Assembly: GCA_025558075.1 (NCBI GenBank)
Contig: JAHLKF010000002.1
Coordinates: 1,116,001-1,180,000, forward strand
Origin: Gaertneriomyces semiglobifer
Lineage: Eukaryota; Chytridiomycota; Chytridiomycetes; Spizellomycetales; Spizellomycetaceae
DNA: 64,000 nucleotides
Direction: 5' to 3'
How positions within the stretch are numbered: the first letter of the stretch is position 1; every line of letters begins with the position of its first letter. The notes beneath the pieces were generated by a model. It worked only from the letters and a program-made list of their open reading frames with translations, ran no database searches and was not told where the DNA came from. Of this stretch, positions 33,194 through 44,233 are shown piece by piece. A program made the translations under genes and the position numbers.

Positions 33194-35615
33194 CCAAGTT
33201 TTCCTCTCCCAAATGATGGTAACTTATAACATGAAACTTCCTCCGCTGACAGGTGGAAGGACCAGGCGCGGCATGGAATGCCCTGACGCGCACTGAGGCT
33301 TTACTGAGGCTTCAAGATTGCATCCGAAGAAATGCCAACCACCCAGCAACTTTCCCACGGGTAGTCACCCTGGCCCGCCCGATTGGCAAAGCCAGAATAG
33401 AGTTTTTCCCTCCAACTGCAGTCGAATGCTCATTCCTAGGGCTTTGTTGGGGAACATTGCCAGTGAGCAGCTTTAATCCGGCAGATAACATGCTTGGTGT
33501 GTATGCTGTCTTAAGAGGCTCTGTAGATAGCAGATGTGTTCATGACATACTGCTGCTGGCATCATACAGTGCGGATTATGATGCGCTCCAACCTTGGTAG
33601 AGCGCATACATCTATCCGAGGCGTGCACAAAATATATACATTATACCTCGAGTGTTTTCGCTGAGAATGAAGTGAGGCCCACATTTGTGGGAACAGTTAT
33701 GATAGTGTATCCGCCTTATGTGAAACGGCGAGCTCTTCTCTGGAGTGGTGGAGCTTTCTCATCCATCTCCCAACAGACGTGCCACTCACCAATGCTATAC
33801 AAACCTGTGTATCCACCTGCATCACATGAATATCGTCTCGTTATGATGCAGTTGAGAATCATAATTAACAGCGCAGGAACAGCTAACGAAGTTATTCTAC
33901 TTTCATGAAGAACGACCAATGGCTTTCTCACTGGAAGCCGCCAAATACAACTGTGCCACCCAAAGGAGCAACTATGAAGCCATAAATATAAGGCCACCAC
34001 TTCAATCGAAGCTAGCGAGCAGAGCGCAAGTGGAAAGCTACGATCCGTGCATATGCGTGCATTGTCGCGGATTCATCAACCACAGATAGGTATTACACCG
34101 TATCGATGTACGGCTTTATCTTCTGGACCGTAGTTTCAGATATGTTATCCTTCTCGAAGTTGATCAGACTGTCCAGAAACTTTTCAGCATCGGATGTCAA
34201 TTGCCGGCGTAGATATTCGCTGGCGGTTGATGAACAACAGAAAGTCAACTGACATCAGCAATACAGGAGGGGACGGTAATGAACCAACGTCGCCAGAGCC
34301 GCCGATAAGTGAGGTCGAGGTCGCTTCTTTCCAGGCAGGTTTCGAAGCTGTCAGTGCCCAGTACCGGGCGTCAGGAAGAGGACCTAGTAATGTGGTCAGC
34401 AGCAGTTGCAATCAGCGAGGCCCAAAGCCAACAGCTGGAACAATAAAATACCTCAATGTGGGCGTCCCAGTTTATCAGCGACCTCGGTGCTTCCCAAAAA
34501 TTGTCCGACACAGGTTCATTTCCTGGTGAGTAAACTGGCGTGGCGAACGGAATCCCGTAGAAGCCATTGTGCCCACGCCCAGCTTGTGCAGATCTTATAT
34601 GCCAAAGATGAACCATCATGCCCCCGGATCTCACCAGACACTCTGTGGGCGGACACTTCGGCTGTTTTCTTCGATAGATATGTGGAATACCCATCGTTGA
34701 CTTCGTGGGGGCCCGACGTCAAGAATGGCCAAAGCTATTTGAACCATGGGTATTTCATCTGTAGAGCTTAGGCCAAGCCATAGGGTGTCACAGTGACCAT
34801 GACTGAGGCCAGCAATCGCCGGTTCGCCTGTTATTCGTCAGGCTCTGCTCACATACCTGCACATCGTGCTTGCAGGAAGGGGCGTCTGTGGTGCTGAAGG
34901 CCTGTTTCGTCCTTCAAGATCCGACAAGTGTTCATGATGCCTTCAACACGGCTTATCGATTGAAACCCCGCTCGACGCCAGGAACGAGGACGTCGCCGTC
35001 CAGTCAGAGATAAAGGCATCACCAGCGCCCGTTGAAAGTATGCGGAGTGAACATAGAGGTTCGTGCGTTAGCTGGACTCGGGTGAGGGCCAAGATCCTGA
35101 TAGCGATGTAGAGAGCATCCCTGTAGAGTCAGTCACCTGTTACAAATTCCACCACATCACTGAAAATTGAACACTTAGGAATCCAACGCACTTCCCAGCT
35201 GAAGCGTTGGCCAGAGTCCCAACGTCTATCTAGGTAATGGTAGTGTTAAGGAACTGACTGGCTGCTGGTGGTAGCTGTCAAATCAAGTATGGCGTGTTGC
35301 AAGTGTTGTCATCAGACCCCGAAGCTCGCGCTACCTCAATGGCCGTCAAACCAAGAGCCCAGCAGATTACACCACTCATATAAACATTCCTCAGCATCAC
35401 TTTGCATAGCAGGTCTCCTCCATATAGCATTGCCCCTTTGCTCGCTAAGCTTGTACATCCTATTAACTGACTTAGTTTCCGGCCCCTTCTCTCATTTGCC
35501 CAGCTCCGTGCTCTCTCACCAGACCCGTGCGCACCGTTGCAGTCAGCTAGGGCAGGCCTGCTTGCCTGCCAGCTGCTTTCGTTAACGTTTTGTTTGGGAA
35601 GGCGGCTATCCTTTT
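33194..35615. other. Gene-poor island
   Basis: This 2.4-kb stretch is the longest part of the window without a clear gene. Short open frames occur on both strands (for example plus 33253-33600, 115 codons) but none has recognisable domains or a consistent set of splice sites. A possible dynein heavy-chain exon is listed separately. Part of the minus strand around 34450-34720 has protein-like runs interrupted by stops, so decayed gene remnants are possible. No terminal repeats or transposase motifs are visible. The sequence just before 35616 is pyrimidine-rich, like a promoter. Confidence 0.4.
34099..34219 (-). pseudogene. Possible dynein heavy-chain exon remnant
   Basis: A 121-base segment bounded by an AG acceptor and a GT donor encodes EYLRRQLTSDAEKFLDSL followed by INFEKDNISETTVQKIKPYID. 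This resembles the dynein heavy-chain stalk-region pattern in which F-x-x-S-L-x-x-F/Y-D-K-D-N-I-P is followed by V-x-K-K-I-x-P-Y-I. The flanking sequence does not give the rest of a dynein of more than 4000 residues, so it would be a fragment or relic. The match rests on my memory of the pattern over ~40 residues and could be chance. Confidence 0.3.
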
Positions 35616-36071
35616 TTGAGAGAATATCTATCTTCAGACCTGTTAAGGACGGAGGAGAGGGACATGATGGACTCGCCTGAACAACAGCAAGCTTCGCAAC
35701 CCATTCAAATCGGCAAACCTTCCCATCATCAACCAGATTCTCTGGATTCTCCGGCGCTTACTCCGGGGTCTACTGGCTCGAGCGCGAGCAGCCGGCGCAG
35801 CAGTAATGACAGCTGCTCCATCTCGCCTTACCGGCAGCGAACACCTGACCAGTATCTGCGTCATGTTAATCTGACCTCGAATCTCCAGTACCTTAGTGAG
35901 ATTGGTTTTGAGAGTGGATTTGCGTGGAACGAAGAGATACTACTGAGCTCTTCCGACGTATACCGCATTGGTTACCTGGGAATCAGCCCAAGCCGGTTGC
36001 GCGAAGCACGGAGTAAAAAGGAAGTTATGGTGGATGAGATACGCTTGGAAGGCCATGGTGAAGGGGTTTGA
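35616..36071 (+). CDS. Small Ser-rich protein, hypothetical
   Basis: A single open frame of 151 codons (or 135 from the Met at 35664, before MDSPEQQQ). The first half is Gln, Ser, Pro and Thr rich and probably disordered, with possible phosphorylation sites (SPAL, TPGS, SSRRSS). The second half is more ordered: YLRHVNLTSNLQYLSEIGFE, then WNEEILLSSSDVYRIGYLGI and a basic, acidic end. Composition is protein-like and a pyrimidine-rich stretch lies upstream. I do not recognise the family. It converges on the thioesterase gene 194 bases downstream. Confidence 0.55.
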   Translation: MREYLSSDLLRTEERDMMDSPEQQQASQPIQIGKPSHHQPDSLDSPALTPGSTGSSASSRRSSNDSCSISPYRQRTPDQYLRHVNLTSNLQYLSEIGFESGFAWNEEILLSSSDVYRIGYLGISPSRLREARSKKEVMVDEIRLEGHGEGV

Positions 36072-36265
36072 TAGGCCAGGTCAGGTTTGAGAGCTAATCA
36101 GTATGTTTTTTTTGGTAATACATTGCAATCATTTCATCTGTGGGAATACACTCTATGAAACCATCGTAATACCGTCTCGAATGGCCATCTCACTACTTGA
36201 TCTTGTCCTCTCTCCCATCTACTGCTACCTACAAGGGTGCAAAGAGGCCCCAACCGCGATTATGC

Positions 36266-37272
36266 TCACAATTTCGACGGAGGTTGGGCATTCTGCGCGT
36301 TCCTTTCCCATGAGACGACAAGGGCCATTTGCCTGTTTCCTCGACATGTGAGCGTGATGTTGGATGTGACAGAACCGCTGTACCTTACCTTGCGATCGCG
36401 AGCAAGTTCCCATCCTCGTCCCAGAGTTCCGCATCTACCTCATGGCGGCCATTGACCAGATACTTTGTCCGAATATCCTGTGCAACCCAGCGTCCACTAG
36501 TTGACGCAGGGTGTGCTTTAAACTGCACATTCAGCTCCATCGTGGGAAACCAAGCGTCCCCACCGAGAAACTCCTTTCCGTAGTTGGTAAGGACCGGAAG
36601 ATACGCGTCGGCAAAGAAAGCCAAGGATATCGCATCAGCCTGTCTTCCGTCACTGAATCGCATCCATTGCTGGCGCTCGGCACGATCAGGGACTTGCGGA
36701 GCGGTTACGACATCCACTTTATCTCCTATGGCAGACTTTTGCGTCCCTCCCACTCTTCCAAATACTCCTTTCGTACATGCACAAACAGGCGGAAATGCAG
36801 GTTTGCTCGTAATTCGCGATGGACCAGACTCGGCGCGCAGGTCCCCAAAAGTAACAGTCCCGACAAGTGTAGTAACAGCGCCCTGTTTGACGAGGAACTG
36901 AGCAAGCGCGAGTCTTCCCGGCTTCAGATCAGTCACCGTGATAAGACACGGAACTTGCGGAGTTGAAGGCTTGAGATAGTGGGCGGTTATAGAAATGGGA
37001 TCTGGGTGGCGACCAGTGGTGGAGAAGTGCGCTTTGCATGCAACTAAAATCACACTGAGAAACGATCAGCTACTGAAAGCAACCAGGCGGCGTTCTTGCA
37101 CACAACGAAACCATGCAAGGCGAGGCCTACGCTACCTTAAAACATAACCTCCATGTGGTACACTGCCGATCATCCACTCGTCAGAGATATGTCCTTGCCA
37201 TGTCGACTGACCTTCTGTGCGAGCAATCTCATGAACGCTGGTCACTTTGTCGAACTCACACTTCGGCGCCAT
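36266..37272 (-). CDS. Peroxisomal acyl-CoA thioesterase (double-hotdog) ending in SKL
   Basis: Three exons (37272-37136, 37054-36389, 36332-36266) total 289 residues, with every phase consistent. The sequence has the TesB/thioesterase-like double-hotdog pattern: WQGHISDEWMIGSVPHGGYV and the hot-dog strand ISITAHYLKP in the first half; WMRFSDGRQ, ADAYLPVLTNYG and PTMELNVQF in the second. The last exon continues QMALVVSWERN and ends PPSKL, a canonical peroxisomal PTS1. Reading through the last intron without splicing would end at LLAIAR and lose the signal. The enzyme should hydrolyse acyl-CoA to free acid and CoA in peroxisomes; chain preference is unknown. The recovered SKL is independent support for the splice model. 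Confidence 0.87.
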
Positions 37273-37915
37273 CTCGTATATACCTTGCTAAACGTTCTCG
37301 CCAGGCATACAATGGATTCCCCAATAACTCAATTCGGTCCAGCGGAGAATGCATGGCACTAATAAGTACTAATGGTCTCTGGCTATTTGAATTCCCGACG
37401 GGGTGCGAGTTAAACCGCGCGTAAGTCGAGACTGGCAGTAACGACGTTATAAAGGCCTAATTCAGTTATGCATTCGAATTACTTTTTCGAATGAAGGTTT
37501 GGTCTCGTCTTTTGCATCGTCTCCATCCTGGTCGGTGAGTGTCTTGTACGAACACTGCCGAGAGCTATGGCTGCCATGGCGTTTGAACTATTGAGGCGAC
37601 AAAGAGGTGAACCGGTTCGATTATGGTATTGCCAATGATCAGATCCTGCATATCATCAATCACGATTGGAGGTATCGGCTCATCAACGTAGGTCTCAGGC
37701 TCTGCTCAAAGGGTATTCTAAGCGTCTTCCTGAAAAGGATTTGTTGCTTCCATCGAGTGAAGCAAGCCCTTTGATCCTTGCTATCATCACCAATCGCACA
37801 TTGTTTAGCTTGGTGATGATACTCTATTAGATGACCAATGCTACTAAGATTATTCTCTTTCTACATGACTATATACTGCTATGTTACAACTACCATTTAC
37901 ATATATTGACACTCT
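37273..37915. other. Intergenic region, no gene seen
   Basis: This stretch holds the promoter of the thioesterase and the 3' region of the Tag1-like gene, both minus strand. It is fairly AT-rich toward 37.8-37.9 kb. I found no coding signal or repeat. Confidence 0.45.
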
Positions 37916-40505
37916 TCACAACCCCAAAGCTGTCCTAACGTTGTTCTGAGCATATGCGACTGAAGTTTCATAATCTCCGACTCGCACACGCATATCAGCC
38001 GCAATGTTGACTTCCAAACTGCCTCCAACGGCTTCGAATAGGGCTCTGATAGCAGGTAAACTAATAATCAAATTCATCGGAACTTTGACAGAGGTAGCAG
38101 CGCCCTTCGCTGGCACGAAGAATGGGGTGCTGAATGTCTCGTTTTCGATTCTGCCGATTTCTCGTCCTTCATAAGTCACGGTACTACTCAGTGTTAAAAG
38201 TGTCATCGACCCTTCAAATGGATTCGCGACGTTGAGGGTAACATCCGCGATTTGAGAAACGATTGTTGACAGGCGTATACTCAATGTAGTGCCAGTCACC
38301 AGTGTGGGTTGAATGCCGTTCAATTGCGTTTGGATGCTAAGCTGGGAGATGCCAGGTGCAAGTGCCGCGACGTCGGTACTGGATGAGGTTCCTCTGATGC
38401 TGACCGTTGATGCTTTAGCGCCCAAGAAGTTACTGATCATAGTTTTGGCTGCCGCTAGGGCGGCAGGGGATTTGGGATCGGGACTGACGACCCCACGCGC
38501 TACCATGACATTGCGACCCCGCTATTTCGGCAAAAGTTCAGTTGGCATCAATGCACTCATATGCTCACTGCGGAAAGTGCATACATACCTGTATCCCATT
38601 ATCCGGTAGCGTAACAGTCCCGACGTTTTGATCGTTGAAGAACATGGCGAGTCTGAGTTGCCCAAGGCCTGACAGGCTGATTTGAGATGGGTTCACAATG
38701 ACAGTGCTGATATCAAGCTCCATTCCGGCGCGCGTGCCTCCTTTGATGATGACGTTCTCAATGCTAACCTGGGCGAGAGAGTTCAAACCTTTCACTAGCG
38801 GTGTATCTACTACAGGCACCTCGTCTATCGTGATGACACCAGCCGCAGTTGTCGCCTCGGCAGACGCCTTTGCTTTAATGGGGAATGGGACATCCTTTCC
38901 CACAAGTAAACCGGTGAGAAAATCGGCGAATTTCGAGGATTTGCTCGCGACTGCCGTCATCTTGCCGCCTTCGAAGCTCGTAATGAATGTTCCTTTAATG
39001 CTGTCGCCGTCCGCTGCTGCAGGCGGTGCTTGTAGGGTAGCAAAGACATCACCTTGATCATCGGTTATATCAATGACCTGTTGCGTCTGACTGATTTTCA
39101 AGGGAAAGGTAAAGGGCGACCTGAAATCAGCCGACAGAGAGGCGACGGAGACGGTAGAGGTGAATCCAGAAGGGTCAGCACGGTCGAACGCCACATCCAT
39201 GTTCCCCAAAGCCAGGTTTGTAAGAAGGTTTTGTGGTGTTGGTGGTACTAGTGACACCGACAGCGGGAAACCCACGAAACCTTGTTCTAGCCACGCCGCT
39301 GATCCAGAAGGAGGGGTCACAGACGTGCCTGTGACAACAATGTTGGCTGGTTTCCCCGCAATATACGATGTGAACATTTGAGATAACGCTGACAACGCGG
39401 CTGGAGATGATCCGGTTTGAAGGCGGCCGTTGAGTTGAAGGGTATTGGCACCAGGGTTCAAAGTGACATTGGTGGCGGCAAGCTCGCCAACGGGCGCATT
39501 CAAGAAGGATACAGAAAAGTCCAAAGCCCCCATCTCAACGGTAAGAGACGATGGATTGTCCATCAATGTGGTGGTAGTGATTTGGATACCACCTGAAGGA
39601 TCATTACGAGGAAGGTCAAAGGCAGTGATACTAACATTTTTCAAGCCGTCGAAAGCTGCAAATATACGCCATAATCAGAACGTGCGCTGTTAATCCGATA
39701 ACCGTCACGGCATCTCACCTCTCAATTTCACCACCTTATTCATGGTAAGGCCGTTGATGTTGATTAGGCCCATTGCCTTCGCCTTTGCCTTTCCGGAAAG
39801 CTTCCATTCAAACTCCGCTCCTGTCATCAGGAACTTGGTAAAGGTCGTCATGGCATTCACATCGACAATCTGCACCTCTGCTTTTGATAACTCCAGATCG
39901 GCTTTCCCACCTTTAACTACCAGGTCCGGCATCCCCGTCAGTTTCGCAAGTGTGATTTCCGTACCGTTCGTTCCTTCGCCAATCCAAACCACATCCAAGG
40001 CGCCGTCAATGACGGTGATTGTTGCCCCTATCGACCCGGCATCTTCAACGACTCCTTTGGAGGTCAAGAGGAAACTAGTATCCGTTGCACCGGTGATCGC
40101 GGAGTCCAGTAAGACCAGTTTGGATCCATCAATGTTGTTTTGCGCAATCTTTGGAACGATGACTAGTAACAAGATTGGTAGAAGAATCGCTGTGAGGACA
40201 ACGGAGCCGAGGCAGCAGATGAGGATGCCCCTTCGCTTGCCCGGTGATGAGCGGATCCGCTCTAACAGGTTCGGGGTCTTTCGAGGATTCGTATAGGCCT
40301 TTTCGAGGCCACGATCAACGCGACCAGCAAGGCCATCAGGAAACGGTTGCGCTACATTGTGCATCCGGGTTACTGAAGAGTACGATACAGCTGATGCAGT
40401 CTCTTGCATCTCTGGCATTTGAACGACAGTAGAAGGCTCGGTCGCAAACATTGCTGGGTATACGGGACCCTCGCCAGGAGTATCCGCTATTGTGAGACTT
40501 TGCAT
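37916..40505 (-). CDS. Tag1-like vacuolar membrane protein (DUF3712)
   Basis: Three exons (40505-39719, 39655-38589, 38521-37916) give 819 residues. About 95 polar N-terminal residues precede one strong transmembrane segment (GILICCLGSVVLTAILLPIL) after a basic GKRR, so most of the chain should be lumenal. The rest is repeated beta-rich LEA2-like/DUF3712 domains: ITAFDLPRNDPSGGIQI, NPSSLTVEMGALDFSV, and in the last part NPFEGSMTLLTL with GREIG. Yeast Tag1, a vacuolar protein of this family, helps end autophagy on long starvation; the role here is by family only. There is no signal peptide, so it is probably a type II membrane protein. Confidence 0.82.
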
Positions 40506-40649
40506 ATTAGGGCGTGGAATAGGTGTTCTTTGATGAGGTGCACCGGCGACCGCAGAAATCCACTGTTAATCAAACCTATTATTAAAATGCTAACCACCTA
40601 TGATTAAAATGAATATAAACTAGCCTCAGACAGCCGCTTCCAACGCAAG

Positions 40650-40961
40650 CTACCTCCACATATATAATATCCCGCGTAATGACTTCTCAACGAACTGCAT
40701 CTCCTCCGGTCCGAGAGAACCCTTCAAATCCTGTACCATGTTCCCGCAGAGCATAATTAAAGAACGCTTCCACAGTTCTACAATAACCATCACTCCAATC
40801 TCCGTCCGTCCGTCCGAGGTGTTCAAAATCTCGTTGAAGGTGTTCCAAAATGAAACCTCACGCGTCAAGGGAACCTGAGACGTGAAAATAGCGGCGATGG
40901 CCCCGGCCAAGTGTTCCCGAGGTTCAACAGCAACGTCAAGGCCAGAGCCTGAGCAAGCCAT
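40650..40961 (-). CDS. Small hypothetical protein
   Basis: An uninterrupted 103-codon frame: a polar start, then EHLAGAIAAIFTSQVPLTRE and a helical-looking second half with IVELWKRSLIMLCGNMVQDL and GPEEMQFVEKSLRGIL. The composition looks like a folded helical protein. I do not recognise it. It is divergent from cytochrome c peroxidase across about 530 bases, and its stop lies 145 bases from the start of the Tag1-like gene. A further exon at the 3' end cannot be excluded. Confidence 0.55.
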   Translation of the reverse strand: MACSGSGLDVAVEPREHLAGAIAAIFTSQVPLTREVSFWNTFNEILNTSDGRTEIGVMVIVELWKRSLIMLCGNMVQDLKGSLGPEEMQFVEKSLRGILYMWR

Positions 40962-41492
40962 GGTGGACAGCGAGAGAGAGACGATGGTCGGGCTGACGAC
41001 GAGTGCTGGATGTCTGTGATGATGAGGATCTGTAATTTTGAGTGTTGATGTTACCCAAGCTAACTGTGGAAATCAGTCCCCGCATGAACACCCAAAGCCG
41101 TTGGTGGTGTTCTGCAGCGATTTGTCGCACCTTGGGCTCTTTTCCATGTTGTTCATGTACGATATTTTTACCATTAGGCAATGTATAAAAGGCATTGACT
41201 GCTGGAAAGCATTGGAACCGTGGCATCATCCTGCTGTCGAAGATGTTTCTTGTCCCCACTTCATAGCGATGAGGACCGAAATACGAACCAGAAAGATCAA
41301 GAAACGTTCACATCATGAGTGAATGAACAGCATCCATTAACATAGGAAGTAGGTCGTCATAGCGAAGTTTCGCTGGCGGGGTTGTCCCCGTTCGCGCCTT
41401 AGATCTCAAGATCTCAGCCGTCGAACCTTCCATATGGTCTCGCAAGCGGGATATTTCAATCACACCTCCCATATCACAGCGTTAACTAAAAG

Positions 41493-42407
41493 ATGTCGGG
41501 CCTTTGCTCCCAAACCGGTGTGCTTGGCCGGCTGTACAGGAGCATACGCCCCATGGCCACCGGCGCAAACCATGTCGCCATTGACTACAGAGCTGTAGCG
41601 CAACGCATCAGTAACCTTTTACCGGATGAGAATGTTCCGAAAGACCATCATTGGGGACCGTCCTTTGTTCGTTTGGCATGGCATTCAAGTGCTACTTATT
41701 CCGCTGCGGATAACTCTGGTGGATCTAACGGCGCCTACATGCGGCTGGAATTTAAGACCAATGACCCACTTCATGGTGGCCTAGATCTCGCCCGCACGAG
41801 GCTCGAACCTGTCAAAACAGAGTTTCCGGCTATCACGTATGCTGATCTGTACACGTTTTGTGGAATTGTGGCCATCAAGGAGATGGGAGGACCTGCAATC
41901 CCGTGGCGACCTGGACGGAAGGACATTGATGTGAAGAACCTGAAAGTCGTTGAACAGGCAGGCAGGTTTCCTCTCCCCGACGACACTAAGGAGACGGTGC
42001 ATGAGAAATTCAAGAGGATGGGTTTGACGCGCCAGGATATGGTTGCGCTGATGGGAGGGCATGTTCTCGGCCGCTGCCATGTTGAGCGCAGCGGGTACGA
42101 TGGACAGTGGGTGGATGATCCTATAAAGTTCTCCAATGAGTTCTACGAGGAACTACTGGAGGATGATTGGAAACCAGCGGTGGTTGAAGGGAGTGGGAAG
42201 CAGCAGTTTGAAGCCTATCCAGAAGGTGAAAAGCTCATGATGTTACCGACAGATATGCAGTTATTGGAGGATGAGGATACCCGGCGACTGTGCCAACTGT
42301 ACAAGGAGGATCAAGAGAGATGGTTCAAAGACTTCTCGGACGCATTTGTCAAGTTGCTGGAGGGCGGCGTCCACTTTGACGAGAGCGTAGAGACGGTGGT
42401 GTTGTGA
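41493..42407 (+). CDS. CCP1: Cytochrome c peroxidase
   Basis: A class I heme peroxidase that reduces hydrogen peroxide with cytochrome c in the mitochondrial intermembrane space. The gene is intronless, 304 residues. The distal site is FVRLAWHSSATY (Arg60, Trp63, His64); the proximal His190 lies in LMGGHVLGRCH; Trp206 (in GQWVDDPIKFSNEFY) and Asp254 (LPTDMQL) correspond to the Trp191/Asp235 pair of yeast CcP that forms the compound I radical. The first ~25 residues carry basic and hydrophobic residues with few acids, consistent with a short mitochondrial signal. All catalytic positions are present. The lack of introns stands out among its neighbours. Confidence 0.95.
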   Translation: MSGLCSQTGVLGRLYRSIRPMATGANHVAIDYRAVAQRISNLLPDENVPKDHHWGPSFVRLAWHSSATYSAADNSGGSNGAYMRLEFKTNDPLHGGLDLARTRLEPVKTEFPAITYADLYTFCGIVAIKEMGGPAIPWRPGRKDIDVKNLKVVEQAGRFPLPDDTKETVHEKFKRMGLTRQDMVALMGGHVLGRCHVERSGYDGQWVDDPIKFSNEFYEELLEDDWKPAVVEGSGKQQFEAYPEGEKLMMLPTDMQLLEDEDTRRLCQLYKEDQERWFKDFSDAFVKLLEGGVHFDESVETVVL

Positions 42408-42801
42408 TGCAGCAGGTAGCATCGCCTTAAGACCTGTATTGTATAGTGCCTCTTAATCTGTCTCATTTCATTATGTGGTCATGGAAATGCACGAGCGAGT
42501 GAGACTGGTCTCGAGTGAACCGAGTTTCGTAGCACTTCCTGGACGAGGAGCTTCGGCAACTGGATGTGATGGCGAATGGACTGAAATCCATTGATGCTCG
42601 CGGAAGTTGGTCTGCCGTATAGATTCATCCCATGGCCGACTTCTAAAACGGAGTAACACTTCGTAGACCATGACATGAATGACGTACCTGGTCTCACTGT
42701 TCGCTTCTTGATACAATTATTCTCTTAAATAAAGAACAGAGGCCGGCTTCACCATCAGGTAAACCGCTAACGCTTTCCTTTCAGGGTTACTACTTCGAAC
42801 C
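42408..42801. other. Intergenic region, no gene seen
   Basis: This 394-base gap follows cytochrome c peroxidase. Short minus-strand frames overlap here without domains. It probably contains the 3' UTR of the peroxidase and the promoter of the small gene that follows. Confidence 0.45.
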
Positions 42802-43104
42802 ATGCCGTCTGACACATCTGCCAAAAACCTCGACTGCACCACACTCCTCAATACACTTGGAAAAGCGCAGACCCACTCCAACGCCCAGCTTGCGGAGAAG
42901 CAGTCTGATCCATACATTGACGTTTCCAAAGCCAGCGATGGCGATATTGCTAAAGCTGGGATTGCGCAAAACCTGACAGAAAAAGGTGAAATTACTGCAC
43001 GAGAACCGACAATCATCCCGGGAGGTGATGTGTTGCGGAAAGATGGCACTAGAGACATTGGGTTAGTTGGGGCAGTGGGCGTTGAGCGGGTTATCTTGAA
43101 TTGA
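42802..43104 (+). CDS. Small polar protein, hypothetical
   Basis: An open frame of 100 codons with strongly polar composition: DTSAKNLDCTTLLNTLGKAQ, then repeated Asp/Ala/Lys-rich stretches and a Gly/Val-rich end (IGLVGAVGVERV). It has no transmembrane segment or signal peptide. The amino-acid mix is more protein-like than the overlapping minus frame. I do not recognise a family. It ends 67 bases from the convergent thioesterase stop codon. Confidence 0.45.
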   Translation: MPSDTSAKNLDCTTLLNTLGKAQTHSNAQLAEKQSDPYIDVSKASDGDIAKAGIAQNLTEKGEITAREPTIIPGGDVLRKDGTRDIGLVGAVGVERVILN

Positions 43105-43171
43105 ACTGGCACTGTAAACGAGGGACTCCATCTACATTCTATTCTTCAAATTATGATATCTCGACATCCAC

Positions 43172-43731
43172 CTACATATTAGGCTTCTTGATGAACTTAA
43201 CGTGGCTCGCTGTAGCAACTACTCTGCCGGTGGTCTTTTCCTTCATGGAACCTCTCAGATAGCCCATCATTCCACCGGCTTTCACGACCTCAGCGGTTAT
43301 CAGCATAGTCTCGCCCAGTTTCCCGGCACTAACATACTGCGTGGACAAGTCCACAGAGGTGCCTGGAAATGCGTTCTGAGAAACCAGGGCAAGTGAGGTG
43401 GTTAAGTCGAACAACTAGCATGAAAACGGAAAAGTAGAATTCAAAAGCTCGGTTATGTCTCTCAGCCAAGAGATGAGAACTTTTGCTCCAGTCTTACATA
43501 TGCTACACATCCTCCATGTATTGCTCCATTCAAATTCATCATATCGTCGTCGATAGTAACTTCAAACACAACCCGCCCTGGAGAAGCCTCTACGATCTCG
43601 AGCCTCCGGGCGGCGGCATGGCCATAACGGTTCAGCGAGACGATACTGGCTAGGACGCCTTTCATATCGGAAACGAGTGCTGCGGAGGACATTGGGTGGG
43701 CTGCGAAGATCTCGGCGAGTTTAGAACCCAT
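43172..43731 (-). CDS. Hotdog thioesterase, PaaI/ACOT13-like
   Basis: Two exons joined across an 80-odd-nt intron. The single hotdog domain shows the PaaI pattern: DDMMNLNGAIHGGCVAY with the Asn and HGG active-site region, joined to LFDLTTSLALVSQ, then GTSVDLSTQYVSAGKLGETM, GGMMGYLRGSMKEKTTGRVVA. Relatives such as ACOT13 hydrolyse acyl-CoA as tetramers. I choose the Met at 43731 (MGSKLAEIFAAHP); an in-frame Met at 43887 would add 52 residues rich in Arg, Ser and Gln that could be a mitochondrial presequence. It ends IKKPNM, so there is no PTS1. Confidence 0.82.
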
Positions 43732-44233
43732 GGCGAATGGTGCCTGATAGTTATTGGGATGTCCCGTGAAGCGATGCGAAAATGGTGAGGATGCTACAAC
43801 CTTTTGGCGTGTGCGAGTCCATACGCGATCGTGGAGGGTGAAGACGCACGACTGCCAACAGGCCTTAACTTGGTAAGATGCGAACACAGGTCACCATTGT
43901 ATCATCCTGAAAAGTATTTCCGCCCGTCACCCATGAGACGATGAGACGACACTGCGCCCTGTCGCAAGCGCTTCATTTTTCTTATGCTAAATAAGCGGAC
44001 AACGGTCCCAACGATTCGGTATCATTCGCCACAATATTGTAACACTCTCTCAACGCTTCTTCATTTATTCCATTTTCTTTATGATTATATGGTTGCTGCG
44101 CTGATAAATAGTGGGAAATTTGGTGAAACGATATGGAAACGTAGAGATGAATGAACGCGTGTTTGATTGGCAATCCCGAGCAAAACGATGGTAGAACTCG
44201 TTTGCTTAGCACCTGCAGGCGTTGCCCAAACAC

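Noticed and set aside
34450..34722. Sulfatase-like phrases (GYSTYL, HNGFYGIPF) on the minus strand
   Set aside because: The resemblance is short, frames are broken by stops, and the sulfatase active-site Cys motif is not present.
42717..43112. A 131-codon minus-strand frame
   Set aside because: It overlaps the small plus-strand protein at 42802-43104, whose polar composition looks more like a real protein; the minus frame is Ser/Pro/Val-rich as expected for a shadow.
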